Assembly: GCA_031264885.1 (NCBI GenBank) | Contig: JAISDM010000012.1 | Location: 1 to 13,740, forward strand | Source: Peptococcaceae bacterium | GTDB lineage: Bacteria; Bacillota; Peptococcia; DRI-13; UBA5745 | DNA length: 13,740 nucleotides | Reading direction: 5' to 3' | Shown here: positions 1 through 6,674 of the stretch, piece by piece | Layout of the letters: every line of letters begins with the position of its first letter | Numbering within the stretch: the first letter of the stretch is position 1 | Program-made: the position numbers and the translations under genes | The notes under the pieces: generated by a model | What the model was told of the DNA's origin: nothing | What the model saw: only the letters and a program-made list of their open reading frames with translations | The model's database searches: none

Positions 1-11
1 CCCCGGGCGCC

Positions 12-1721
12 TCAACAAAGCTGGATTTTTTCCTCCGGCAGCCACCGCAGCAGGCACTCGGCCAAGGCGTCGTCGTCAATCGGCTTCGACAGGAAGCCAT
101 TGAAGCCGTTTGCCAGAAACATCTCCATGGCGCCGCTTACCGCGTTGGCCGTCAGCGCCACGATCGGCGTCCGCTGAGCGTAGCCGCCCATGGAGCGGAT
201 GATCCCCGCGGCCTCTATGCCATCCATTTCCGGCATCATATGATCCATCAAAATCATGTCGTATTGGTTTTCCTCCGCCAGTTGGATGGCCTCCCGGCCG
301 TTCAAGGCGAAGTCAGGTTCGATCCGGTAGATTTCCAGCATATACGCGGTGATCTGCAGGTTGATTTCAATGTCATCCACAAGAAGAATCCGGACGCCGG
401 GCGCCACAAACCGCAGCGCCTCCTTGCGCAGTTCAGGCGGCAGCTGATCCTCCGTTCCGGCTTTAAGCGGCAGCCGCACGGTGAAACAGGAGCCCTTGCC
501 ATACTCGCTCTCCACTTCGATCACGCCGCCCATCAAGTCGCATAACTTCTTTGTAATGGCCAGTCCCAGCCCGGTCCCGATCACGCCCTTGTTTCGCGCC
601 ATGTCCAATTGCTCAAAAGCGGTAAACAAACGGGCCACATCCTCCTGACGGATGCCGATGCCGGAATCCGTCACGGCAAAGCGGAGCGTTCCGTCCGGTT
701 CCCGGTCCGCCAGAAACCGCACAAAGCCCTCCTTTGTGTATTTAAGCGCGTTGTTGAGGATGTTGGTCAGAATCTGCCGGATCCGCATGTCGTCGCCAAA
801 CACCACCTCGGGCAGCGATTCCTCATACCGGCAGGAGAACTCCAGGCCCTTTTGCCGGAACATGGGCTCGAACATGGACTGCTGATGATCCAACAGCCGG
901 CTCAGCCGGAAATAGCCCTCCAGCAATTCCAGCTTGCCGGCCTCGATCTTGGAGAAATCCAGAATATCATTGATCAGGGTCAGCAGCACATGAGAGGAAT
1001 CCTGAATGCTTTTGAGATATTCATGCTGTTTTTCATCCAGACTGGTGCTTTTCAGCATACTGGACATGCCGATAATGGCGTTCATCGGCGTGCGGATTTC
1101 ATGAGACACCGTCGCCAGGAAATCCGATTTCGCCGCGTTGGCACGCTCCGCGTCGGCTTTTGCCTGAAGAATATCGGTGGTATCGGAAAAAATCACCATG
1201 GCGCCTTCCGCTTCGCCATTGTCCCCCAGCATGGGCGTTACCTGAATGCTGTAGCTGCGAAGGCTTCCGTCTGTGGAAAAATCAATGACATCCGAAAAAT
1301 TAATCGTTTGCTTCTCTATGTGTATTCGGGAGAATACATCATCCAGCCGGGCCTGAAATTCCGCCGTCGTATAGGGTTCCAGCAATTCGCCGTAACCCTT
1401 CCCGCTGATCATGCCGAAAGCGGGTATCCGGCAAAGCTTCAGAAAAGATTCGGTGGCGTAAGCGATGCGGCTGCTGCTGTCAAATATCAGGATCACGTCC
1501 GGACAGTTGCCCAGGAGCAGATTCATATACCGCTCCAGCTCCGAACGCTTGGCGTCGATCACCCGGCGCAGGTTTTCCCGTGATTTGGCGGCGATCTGAT
1601 TCCGTTCGATCTGCTTCATCGCCAACTCCAGAGCGCGGCCCTGCTTCTTGTAATCCCGGCGCAGCGTCTCCAATTCCGTCTTCAATTCTTCTTCCGGCGA
1701 ATACGTTTTTTTCTCCTGCAC
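12..1721 (-). CDS. Soluble hybrid sensor histidine kinase (PAS-HisKA-HATPase-REC)
   Basis: Predicted cytoplasmic hybrid kinase that autophosphorylates on histidine and passes the phosphate to its own receiver domain. Seen, numbering from the GTG at 1721 (569 aa): a charged N-terminal coiled coil (about 5-70), a PAS domain (about 70-185), the dimerisation/phosphoacceptor box SHEIRTP with H207, a HATPase domain with an N-box-like TNILNNALKYT and the G-boxes DSGIGI and GTGLGL, then a REC domain with acidic pair D449/D450, phosphoacceptor D493 in LMDHMMPEMDG and K546 in SKPID. No membrane segment is visible, so the signal is probably cytosolic or comes from a partner. A GTG at 1727 would add two residues, but it lies only 1 nt from the AGGAG; the 1721 GTG has 7-nt spacing and is preferred. 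It follows the FIST gene after 71 nt containing a stem-loop. Its own DNA-binding or output partner is not in the window. The family call is secure; the ligand is unknown. Confidence 0.93.
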   Translation of the reverse strand: MQEKKTYSPEEELKTELETLRRDYKKQGRALELAMKQIERNQIAAKSRENLRRVIDAKRSELERYMNLLLGNCPDVILIFDSSSRIAYATESFLKLCRIPAFGMISGKGYGELLEPYTTAEFQARLDDVFSRIHIEKQTINFSDVIDFSTDGSLRSYSIQVTPMLGDNGEAEGAMVIFSDTTDILQAKADAERANAAKSDFLATVSHEIRTPMNAIIGMSSMLKSTSLDEKQHEYLKSIQDSSHVLLTLINDILDFSKIEAGKLELLEGYFRLSRLLDHQQSMFEPMFRQKGLEFSCRYEESLPEVVFGDDMRIRQILTNILNNALKYTKEGFVRFLADREPDGTLRFAVTDSGIGIRQEDVARLFTAFEQLDMARNKGVIGTGLGLAITKKLCDLMGGVIEVESEYGKGSCFTVRLPLKAGTEDQLPPELRKEALRFVAPGVRILLVDDIEINLQITAYMLEIYRIEPDFALNGREAIQLAEENQYDMILMDHMMPEMDGIEAAGIIRSMGGYAQRTPIVALTANAVSGAMEMFLANGFNGFLSKPIDDDALAECLLRWLPEEKIQLC

Positions 1722-1741
1722 GGACACTCTCCTCTAAATTT

Positions 1742-1776
1742 AGGACTTGCGCGGCAAAACAGGCCGCGCAAGTCCT
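1742..1776 (-). promoter_or_regulatory. Intercistronic stem-loop between FIST gene and hybrid kinase gene
   Basis: A perfect 14-bp inverted repeat (1742-1755 with 1763-1776) with a 7-nt loop lies between the FIST stop and the kinase ribosome binding site. In the direction of transcription it is followed by AAATTTAG rather than a U-run, so it does not look like a full intrinsic terminator for the minus strand. The TTTTA tail is on the plus-strand side. It may lower downstream expression, protect the mRNA, or stop antisense transcription; this role is inferred. Confidence 0.6.
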
Positions 1777-1792
1777 TTTAAGCGAACCGCGT

Positions 1793-2965
1793 CTATACGG
1801 CAAGGATGACAAAGGTATTGTTGTGATTACGGTTTACGAGGTTCCCCTCTTTCCCGTACACAGGACAGATCTCCCCCCCTGAATAAGCCGCCAGGTAGCG
1901 CGTGTCCGAGGTCGTCATCAATTGACGGACTTGCTCCAGTTCCGCGGTCTGATCATATCCCTGCGCAAAAAACCGACCGATGCAGGAATACATCAGTATG
2001 GCGCCGTGTTTCCCCGACGCCATCGCTTCTTTCAGGGTACGCCGGGTGGTTTCGATGATCTCGTCCGGATCAAAGGAACCGATGGACAGCGTGGAGCCCA
2101 CGGGGATATTCCCGCCGCACACCGCGTAGCCCTCCGGCGTCAGGGCAAACATCACCCTGGCGACCGGATCCGTTCCATCGTTAAAATCGACAATAATGGG
2201 GAAGGAATTGATCCCGGGAATATTGCCGTCCGCGTCCCGCTCAAGGCCCAGGGAATCCAGATACTCGCTGACCGAGGCGCCGTTCACAGACTCCAGCTGA
2301 TTGCCCTTGGAGGATGTGACGGCCACCTTATCCGGAAACAGTTTGTCTTCCGATATGGCGCCGATGAAAAAAACCGGTTCCACAGGGCCGTACAGCAGCA
2401 GAATCCCCAGACGGTCCCGCCAAGCCTGCCCGTTCAGGACGACCTGGGAATCGTGGTAATCCGCGTTGTGATCCACAGCCAACGGGCCGAAATTCGGCAC
2501 GTTCCCCGAGATCTCCGACATGCGTTCCACATAATAGTCGCCCCCCATGCTGGTCAACAGGGGAACGAAACTGATCATCACCGCCGGCTTTCCGGGGAGT
2601 TTAGCCGCCGCGGCTTCATAGCAGGCCCGCAACGTCGCCTCATTTTCGTCGGAAACCGGTTCCGACGCGCTTACGGCGAATTGGACGTCGTCGCTGGTCA
2701 GAACCAGCAGCGCCAGCAAGGTATCCCCCATCTGGCCGGAGGCGCCGCCGGCAATGGTCGTTGTACCAATCACATCAAAAGGCAGTCTGTCACAGATTGC
2801 CGCCGCCGCTCCGGAATCAAGAAATTCGGCGTAGCAGGATAAAATTCCGACAGAATGCGCCAGAAGCGCGTTCTCCCCCTCCAGGTCGAGCTGTTGCAGA
2901 ATGTCCGATACCGCCGCTTCTTCATCGTCGATATCCTGCGTGACAGCCGTCAATGATTTTATCAT
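1793..2965 (-). CDS. FIST-domain sensory protein (FIST N + FIST C)
   Basis: A 390-residue protein matching the FIST N / FIST C architecture, a domain proposed to sense small ligands in signal transduction. Seen: an N-terminal half with the GILSCYAEFLDSG and DVIGTTTIAGG segments, a middle GPLAVDHNADYHDS stretch, and a C-terminal half with GAISEDKLFPDKVAVTSSKG, NIPVGSTLSIGSFDPDEI and a closing YSCIGRFF...GEICPVYG region typical of FIST C. There is no signal peptide or membrane helix. An upstream ATG at 3013 exists, but GGAGGG 7-8 nt before the ATG at 2965 (MIKSLTAV) makes 2965 the start. It is the first gene of a two-gene operon with the hybrid kinase and has a consensus promoter. The FIST protein may be the sensory partner of the kinase, which lacks an extracellular sensor; that pairing is inferred from adjacency only. 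Confidence 0.88.
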   Translation of the reverse strand: MIKSLTAVTQDIDDEEAAVSDILQQLDLEGENALLAHSVGILSCYAEFLDSGAAAAICDRLPFDVIGTTTIAGGASGQMGDTLLALLVLTSDDVQFAVSASEPVSDENEATLRACYEAAAAKLPGKPAVMISFVPLLTSMGGDYYVERMSEISGNVPNFGPLAVDHNADYHDSQVVLNGQAWRDRLGILLLYGPVEPVFFIGAISEDKLFPDKVAVTSSKGNQLESVNGASVSEYLDSLGLERDADGNIPGINSFPIIVDFNDGTDPVARVMFALTPEGYAVCGGNIPVGSTLSIGSFDPDEIIETTRRTLKEAMASGKHGAILMYSCIGRFFAQGYDQTAELEQVRQLMTTSDTRYLAAYSGGEICPVYGKEGNLVNRNHNNTFVILAV

Positions 2966-3057
2966 CAAAAATCCCTCCAATACGCAAAGTCCGGCTTGAG
3001 CGAATATTCCCAAAATCCGTTAAAGCGGCGAACCGCCGGTCCGCCGCCACTGTTTTT

Positions 3058-3087
3058 ATTATATGCTGGATACACCGTGACTGTCAA
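3058..3087 (-). promoter_or_regulatory. Consensus sigma-70/sigma-A promoter of the FIST-kinase operon
   Basis: Reading the minus strand, a perfect -35 TTGACA (3082-3087) is followed after 18 nt by a perfect -10 TATAAT (3058-3063). Transcription should begin near 3051, giving a leader of about 85 nt before the ATG at 2965. The leader contains a GC-rich potential stem (CGGCG/CGCCG near 3026-3038). The inserted repeat element at 3126-3428 ends only 38 nt upstream of the -35. Confidence 0.8.
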
Positions 3088-3125
3088 GAAACTCCGAGCC
3101 ATATCTTGCGATTCGTAACTTGCTG

Positions 3126-3428
3126 GTTACTGTTCACACCCCGCCGTTCCGGGCTTGTCCCAGAATCCAAAAATGATAAACCAAGGAACCTGGATTCCGG
3201 GACAAGCCCAGAGTCGAACACGACCGCGCCCGGTGGGCGAGGGAGGGAGTGTGAGACTGGGCAGGCACGTGATGAAATCAAGCGTCGCAAGACGCGCAGA
3301 TTGAGCCCGTGTCCTAACCCGGAATGACAAAACAGGGAGCCAGAATGACAAGATGTGATCGTTTCCGGACGGTCCCGGGCGGCAGGATGCCGCCCCTACG
3401 GTATAGGTATCCCCCTGTGAACAGCAAC
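3126..3428. mobile_element. MITE-like element copy A, inverted relative to copy B and interrupted
   Basis: A non-coding element of 303 bp. It starts with GTTACTGTTCACA (3126-3138) and ends with the near inverted complement TGTGAACAGCAAC (3416-3428). Read on the minus strand its first ~100 nt match copy B (6162-6345) at all but about six positions, and its inner double hairpin (3145-3209) matches the cores of copy B and of the palindrome at 13450. It is longer than copy B because about 110 bp of unrelated sequence (about 3210-3317) splits the inner hairpin. No clear target duplication flanks it (ACTTGCTG on the left, TCGCCTGA on the right). It carries the GGGCGGCA/TGCCGCCC hairpin at 3377-3395. 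No transposase is encoded. Confidence 0.75.
3377..3401 (+). repeat. GC-rich hairpin repeat, copy 1
   Basis: GGGCGGCA (3377-3384) pairs with TGCCGCCC (3388-3395) around a GGA loop, followed by CCTACGG. It belongs to a family seen at least four times in the window and here is nested inside MITE-like copy A. Confidence 0.8.
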
Positions 3429-3434
3429 TCGCCT

Positions 3435-3458
3435 GACGCCCCTCCAGGGAGGGGCGTC
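3435..3458. repeat. Stem-loop downstream of the VWA lipoprotein gene
   Basis: GACGCCCCTC pairs with GAGGGGCGTC (10 bp, 4-nt loop) 23 nt beyond the stop of the VWA gene. On the minus strand it is followed by AGGCG, not U residues, so it is at best a weak or protective 3'-end structure; TTT follows it on the plus strand. It could equally be another dispersed hairpin. Confidence 0.45.
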
Positions 3459-3481
3459 TTTCAAACCACAATCGCGGGAAT

Positions 3482-5149
3482 TCACATTTGCGCGTTAAAC
3501 ACATTTCTTAAATTGTACACCACATTGCTTTCATTGGCGTTTACGCTGGAGGCTTCATTAATGTTGGAAAGCTGCTGCAATTCGCTTAAATCCGCGTTGT
3601 AGCCGATGGTGTGTACGGGGATGTTCAGAGCGTCCATGACCTCGATAATCCGCCCCAGCTCATAGCCTTCGTTTTGCGCCCCGTCGCTCAGCACAAACAT
3701 CATCAGCTTCGCGTTGGGCAGGACGTCCCGCCGTTCAAGCAGCAGCTTCGCCCCTACGAGCACGGCGTCATAAGTCGCCGTGCCGCCGCCCGCCGAAAGG
3801 CTCTTTACCGCGCCGTTAAAATACGCCCTCTGCTGCGGCGTGAACTGGTTGATCGGCAGATTGACGTATACCTCATCCGAATAACTGATCAATCCGACAT
3901 AATTGGTTTCGGTAATGTATTGTGAAGCGTTCACCAGAGAGGTCTTCAGTTCCTGAATCGGACTGCCTTCCATGCTGCCGGAAACATCCGCCACGAACAC
4001 CGCCGCCACAGGCCGGCCGGAATCCTTGTTTTCCTTCCAGATCTGCTGGGCGGCAAACAGTTGAAATCCCGCGAGTATCAACGGATCCCCCGGAAAATCA
4101 TCATGGGCGTTGAAACCGTATCGTACGGCGGCGTTCTGCGCGGCTTCCTCCTTGCAGTAATCGGTAAAAAGTTTCAGCGCGTCACGTTTTTCCCGGGAAA
4201 TATCGTTCAAAGCGTACACCGGATTGTCATGCCGCACGCCGCAGGGAGTGAACACATAATCCGCCAGGGTCGGCTCGTTGATGTACGCCTGATATTCCAT
4301 AATCATCGCGTCCAGAACGCCGTTTTTCGCGCTTTCCCGCATCTGGGCTGTGGTATACGCCACAGGCGGAATCTGGAGCTGGAATGATTCCAGCTGTTCT
4401 ACGGCGTTTGCGCTGAGCGGCTCTCCGGGATCGAAGGTTTGGAGTACGGCAATCAAGATATTGAGCCCGGTGCTGCTCACGTAGGGATTGGTATAGCCCA
4501 GCAGAAGATCGCCGGCCATGACCGCTTCCAACACATGGCTCAGGCTCGCGTCCCCGTATTTCTCGGAAAAAGTCTGGTAGGCGCTTTTTTTCATCAAAAT
4601 CCCGGCCGTGTTCCCGGCGATGCGTTTCTCCACAAGCTCTATCCGAACGCCCGACGCGTCAATCATCTCGCCCCACATCTCGTTGGCGGGGGAAAACGCG
4701 TCGGGGATATACCGCTTTGTGACAATATAGTCTGTGGCCAAACCGGAGGCTACGGGCCTGATGGACACAGCCGCCTGCCGCCCGTTTACCTCAAAACCCT
4801 CACGGTTGAAGTTCTCCGCGACCTCATTGAGCCATCCGTCCATATTGGGGCCGGCCTTCTCCGTAGACGCAAATATCTCCACAGTAATCGGGGCGTAGCC
4901 CTCCACGCTGAACGGGTAATTCCAAATATCGGGAAGCTCCGCGCCGGGATCGCTCAAATCCGTGCCGCTGATGTCCATCACAGGCGGAATGTCCCTGACC
5001 GTGACCTTGGTAAGCAGCGCGTCCAGACTCTCCCTCGCCTGTTCCGGACTCAAATTTCCGCCGCTCAATCCGCATCCCGCGAACGCGGACGCTGCGGACG
5101 CCAAAATGATCAGTGAAATAAGCAGCCATGTCATGCGTTTGTCCAACAT
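3482..5149 (-). CDS. VWA-domain lipoprotein with N-terminal solute-binding-like domain
   Basis: A 555-residue predicted lipoprotein. Seen: an N-terminal hydrophobic segment (about 8-24) ending in a near-canonical lipobox FAGC with C26 as the lipidation site. Residues about 80-360 resemble a type 2 periplasmic solute-binding fold (TVEIFASTEKAGPNMDGW, KKSAYQTFSEKYG, LLLGYTNPYVSSTGL). Residues about 378-545 form a VWA domain with an intact MIDAS: D388-x-S390-x-S392 in DVSGSMEG, T457 in GGGTATYD and D489 in LSDGAQ. The complete MIDAS predicts divalent-metal-dependent ligand or protein binding on the outer face of the membrane. The ATG at 5149 has GGAGG 6 nt upstream. It lies 107 nt downstream of a two-helix membrane protein gene on the same strand and probably shares its transcript. 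No transporter permease is adjacent, so the solute-binding-like half may not serve uptake. The ligand is unknown. Confidence 0.85.
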   Translation of the reverse strand: MLDKRMTWLLISLIILASAASAFAGCGLSGGNLSPEQARESLDALLTKVTVRDIPPVMDISGTDLSDPGAELPDIWNYPFSVEGYAPITVEIFASTEKAGPNMDGWLNEVAENFNREGFEVNGRQAAVSIRPVASGLATDYIVTKRYIPDAFSPANEMWGEMIDASGVRIELVEKRIAGNTAGILMKKSAYQTFSEKYGDASLSHVLEAVMAGDLLLGYTNPYVSSTGLNILIAVLQTFDPGEPLSANAVEQLESFQLQIPPVAYTTAQMRESAKNGVLDAMIMEYQAYINEPTLADYVFTPCGVRHDNPVYALNDISREKRDALKLFTDYCKEEAAQNAAVRYGFNAHDDFPGDPLILAGFQLFAAQQIWKENKDSGRPVAAVFVADVSGSMEGSPIQELKTSLVNASQYITETNYVGLISYSDEVYVNLPINQFTPQQRAYFNGAVKSLSAGGGTATYDAVLVGAKLLLERRDVLPNAKLMMFVLSDGAQNEGYELGRIIEVMDALNIPVHTIGYNADLSELQQLSNINEASSVNANESNVVYNLRNVFNAQM

Positions 5150-5162
5150 TTCTTTCCTCCTC

Positions 5163-5228
5163 TGCGATTCGTAGTTTGGCGCAAATGCCCGATGGAGGGG
5201 GAGGATGCCGATATCTAAACTACGAATT
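5163..5228. repeat. Small inverted-repeat element between membrane-protein and VWA genes
   Basis: The 11-mer ATTCGTAGTTT (5167-5177) recurs inverted at 5217-5227 (AAACTACGAAT), bounding about 61 bp inside the 107-nt gap. The left end TGCGATTCGTAGTTTGGCGC differs by one base from a segment of each arm of the palindrome at 13450-13740. A related CGATTCGTAACTTG also lies at 3109-3122 beside MITE-like copy A. It is too short to code for anything. Confidence 0.6.
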
Positions 5229-5256
5229 GAAGTTCCTCCTGTTCCGATGATGGTGT

Positions 5257-6000
5257 TTAGGACTCATCGCCGCCGTCCATCCCGCGCAAAGAACGCATGA
5301 CCTCCGTCATAGCCACGAGCCCCAGCGCGCCGTCGTCCGCGCCGGATGTCTTTTCGCCCAGGTAACTCACCGTCTCGGCGAGCAGCGTGTCGCACATGGT
5401 CAAAATGCTCTCGTTTTTATCGAGGATCCGGCCGATGTATCTCTGGTGTCCCTCAAAGACCGCCTCCTTGCCAGGCTTGTTCGCCTCATAAGGATCCCAT
5501 AGAATCGCGCGGTTCAGGACCCTGACCAGATTTTTGCAGACGGTCTGTTCCGCCTCGTCCAATGTGGAGACCACTTCGTTCAAGGAAGCCGCGTCGTTTC
5601 TATCGAGAATCTCCTTGAGTTTGGCCTGCTTGCGGTCGATGCTGTCCATCTGCGACAGCCCCAGCGTGAGCGGTTCCTTGAGTCTCGGCCTGACCCCGAG
5701 CAGCCGCGTGATCTCACCGCGGATTACCCCGGGGCTCTGCGTTTTATCTAAGGATAATTTCACGGCGTATGCCGCGCTTCGTTCCAATTGCCAGGATTTG
5801 CGCCACCCGGTAAAGAGAACCGCGCTGCCCGCGAGGAATACGCAGGCGAGCAATATCCGTCCCCCCAGCAGCAAAGCATCCGCGGTCACGATGCCCATGG
5901 AAATGATCAGCCATGTCCGGTCTATTAAACGGAGAATGACGGCGCCCGCGGCGACGCATCCATAAAAAATCCCGGCTTTACGCAGCCACTTTTCCCACAT
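5257..6000 (-). CDS. Two-helix membrane protein with C-terminal helical domain, function unknown
   Basis: A 247-residue protein I do not recognise with confidence. Seen: hydrophobic segments at about 9-26 and about 40-65 (the latter LLLGGRILLACVFLAGSAVL), then a mostly charged, helical cytoplasmic part (about 68-247) with KQAKLKEILDRNDAASLNEVV and a long amphipathic region that may form a coiled coil. No catalytic motif stands out. The ATG at 6000 is preceded by GAGGTG at 7-nt spacing. It is the first gene after an extended -10 promoter and is followed by the VWA lipoprotein gene, so the two may form an envelope-associated pair. XpaC-like or TelA-associated helical proteins are a speculative comparison based only on layout (membrane anchor plus helices next to a VWA gene); I see no diagnostic motif. 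Confidence 0.75.
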   Translation of the reverse strand: MWEKWLRKAGIFYGCVAAGAVILRLIDRTWLIISMGIVTADALLLGGRILLACVFLAGSAVLFTGWRKSWQLERSAAYAVKLSLDKTQSPGVIRGEITRLLGVRPRLKEPLTLGLSQMDSIDRKQAKLKEILDRNDAASLNEVVSTLDEAEQTVCKNLVRVLNRAILWDPYEANKPGKEAVFEGHQRYIGRILDKNESILTMCDTLLAETVSYLGEKTSGADDGALGLVAMTEVMRSLRGMDGGDES

Positions 6001-6093
6001 GACCCATCACCTCACTTTTTGGGCATATTTTGATATCGTATCCATCCGTCATAATATTGTGAGTTTCAAAACAAAACCACCTGTTCGCTAAAC

Positions 6094-6124
6094 ATTATAT
6101 CACGATTTTGACGTAAATTGTGAA
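6094..6124 (-). promoter_or_regulatory. Extended -10 promoter of the membrane protein-VWA operon
   Basis: On the minus strand TGATATAAT gives an extended -10 (TATAAT at 6094-6099). A TTCACA that matches the -35 consensus at 5 of 6 positions lies 19 nt upstream (6119-6124). The spacer is long, but the TGn extension can compensate. The leader to the ATG at 6000 would be about 85 nt. MITE-like copy B is inserted 37 nt upstream of the -35. Confidence 0.65.
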
Positions 6125-6153
6125 TAAATCATGAACCCTTCCACGAAAATATT

Positions 6154-6161
6154 CAAACCCC
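6154..6161. repeat. Target-site duplication, left copy, of MITE-like element B
   Basis: CAAACCCC directly abuts the left end of element B and is repeated at 6346-6353 immediately after its right end. The matching string extends one further base (G) on the right of each copy, so a 9-bp duplication is also possible. Confidence 0.75.
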
Positions 6162-6345
6162 GTTACTGTTCACAGGGGATACCTATACCGTAGGGGCGGC
6201 ATCCTGCCGCCCGGGATCGTCCAGAAACGATCATATCTTGTCATTCTGGCCCCCTGTTTTGTCATTCCGGGCTTGTCCCGGAATCCAGGTTCCCTCGTTT
6301 TGGATTCTGGGACAAGCCCAGAATGACAGGGGTGTGAACAGTAAC
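6162..6345. mobile_element. MITE-like element copy B with 13-bp terminal inverted repeats
   Basis: A 184-bp non-coding element bounded by GTTACTGTTCACA (6162-6174) and its exact complement TGTGAACAGTAAC (6333-6345), and flanked by the direct repeat CAAACCCC on both sides. Inside, in order: the GGGCGGCA/TGCCGCCC hairpin (6194-6212), a linker containing ATCATATCTTGTCA, and a double hairpin (6261-6327) whose two halves are inverted copies of an ATTCYGGG/CCCRGAAT stem. The structure fits a non-autonomous element moved by a transposase encoded elsewhere that makes 8-bp duplications; which IS family is not determinable here. Confidence 0.85.
6194..6212 (-). repeat. GC-rich hairpin repeat, copy 2
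   Basis: GGGCGGCA (6194-6201) pairs with TGCCGCCC (6205-6212). The CCTACGG tail lies on the low-coordinate side, so the unit is inverted relative to copies 1, 3 and 4. It is nested inside MITE-like copy B. Confidence 0.8.
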
Positions 6346-6353
6346 CAAACCCC
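6346..6353. repeat. Target-site duplication, right copy, of MITE-like element B
   Basis: CAAACCCC directly follows the right terminal repeat of element B and equals the 8 bases before its left terminal repeat (6154-6161). Confidence 0.75.
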
Positions 6354-6423
6354 GAACAGCAGCCGTTCAGGGGATCATTCTTCGAAGGATACCCAGACTC
6401 TGTTTATCATTCATTCACGGGAC

Positions 6424-6448
6424 GGGCGGCAGAATGCCGCCCCTACGG
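6424..6448 (+). repeat. GC-rich hairpin repeat, copy 3
   Basis: GGGCGGCA (6424-6431) and TGCCGCCC (6435-6442) around a GAA loop, followed by CCTACGG. It has the same stem and tail as copy 1. Confidence 0.8.
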
Positions 6449-6467
6449 CACCGCGAATGATGTACAT

Positions 6468-6485
6468 GTAGGGGACGGCGTCCCC
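6468..6485 (-). repeat. Variant hairpin repeat with GGGGAC stem
   Basis: GTAGGGGAC with GTCCCC: a 6-bp stem (6471-6476 with 6480-6485) whose minus-strand reading ends in CCCCTAC, like the GGGCGGCA hairpins. It is probably a diverged member of the same family, in opposite orientation to copy 3. Confidence 0.5.
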
Positions 6486-6623
6486 GACGTCCCGTTCCCC
6501 CGTTTGACGTCCCGTGGTTCTCATTCTCAATATTCTCGGAATGACGGCGCATATCGCCTATTTTCTTTGTCACGGCCACCGTATGATGTCAATTTGCAAT
6601 GCGGGGCGTCGAGATCCGACGAC

Positions 6624-6648
6624 GGGGCGTCGAGGACGCCGCCCCCTA
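6624..6648 (+). repeat. Variant hairpin repeat with GGCGTC stem
   Basis: GGCGTC (6626-6631) and GACGCC (6635-6640) around a GAG loop; flanking GG and CCCC could extend the stem with a bulge. It is followed by CCTACA, resembling the tails of the other hairpins. Confidence 0.5.
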
Positions 6649-6674
6649 CACGGGATGCGTTCCCAGACGGTCTA

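Noticed and set aside
609..1583. Long plus-strand open frame opposite the hybrid kinase
   Set aside because: It mirrors the coding frame of a clear kinase gene, has no ribosome binding site, and its product has no recognisable domain.
1742..1776. Intrinsic terminator of the FIST gene
   Set aside because: On the minus strand the stem is followed by AAATTTAG, without a U-run, and the kinase ribosome binding site comes immediately after; kept as a stem-loop of uncertain role.
2966..3013. Upstream ATG (3013) as the FIST start
   Set aside because: The internal ATG at 2965 has GGAGGG at ideal spacing, and the 16 extra residues do not resemble the family.
3084..3504. Short open frames on both strands in the 3.1-3.5 kb gap
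   Set aside because: They run through repeat element A; the translated text is what such repeats give in any frame, and no ribosome binding site is present.
3126..6345. Composite transposon carrying the membrane protein-VWA operon
   Set aside because: The outer flanks differ (ACTTGCTG left of A, CAAACCCC right of B), while element B alone has its own target duplication, so separate insertions are more likely. No transposase is present.
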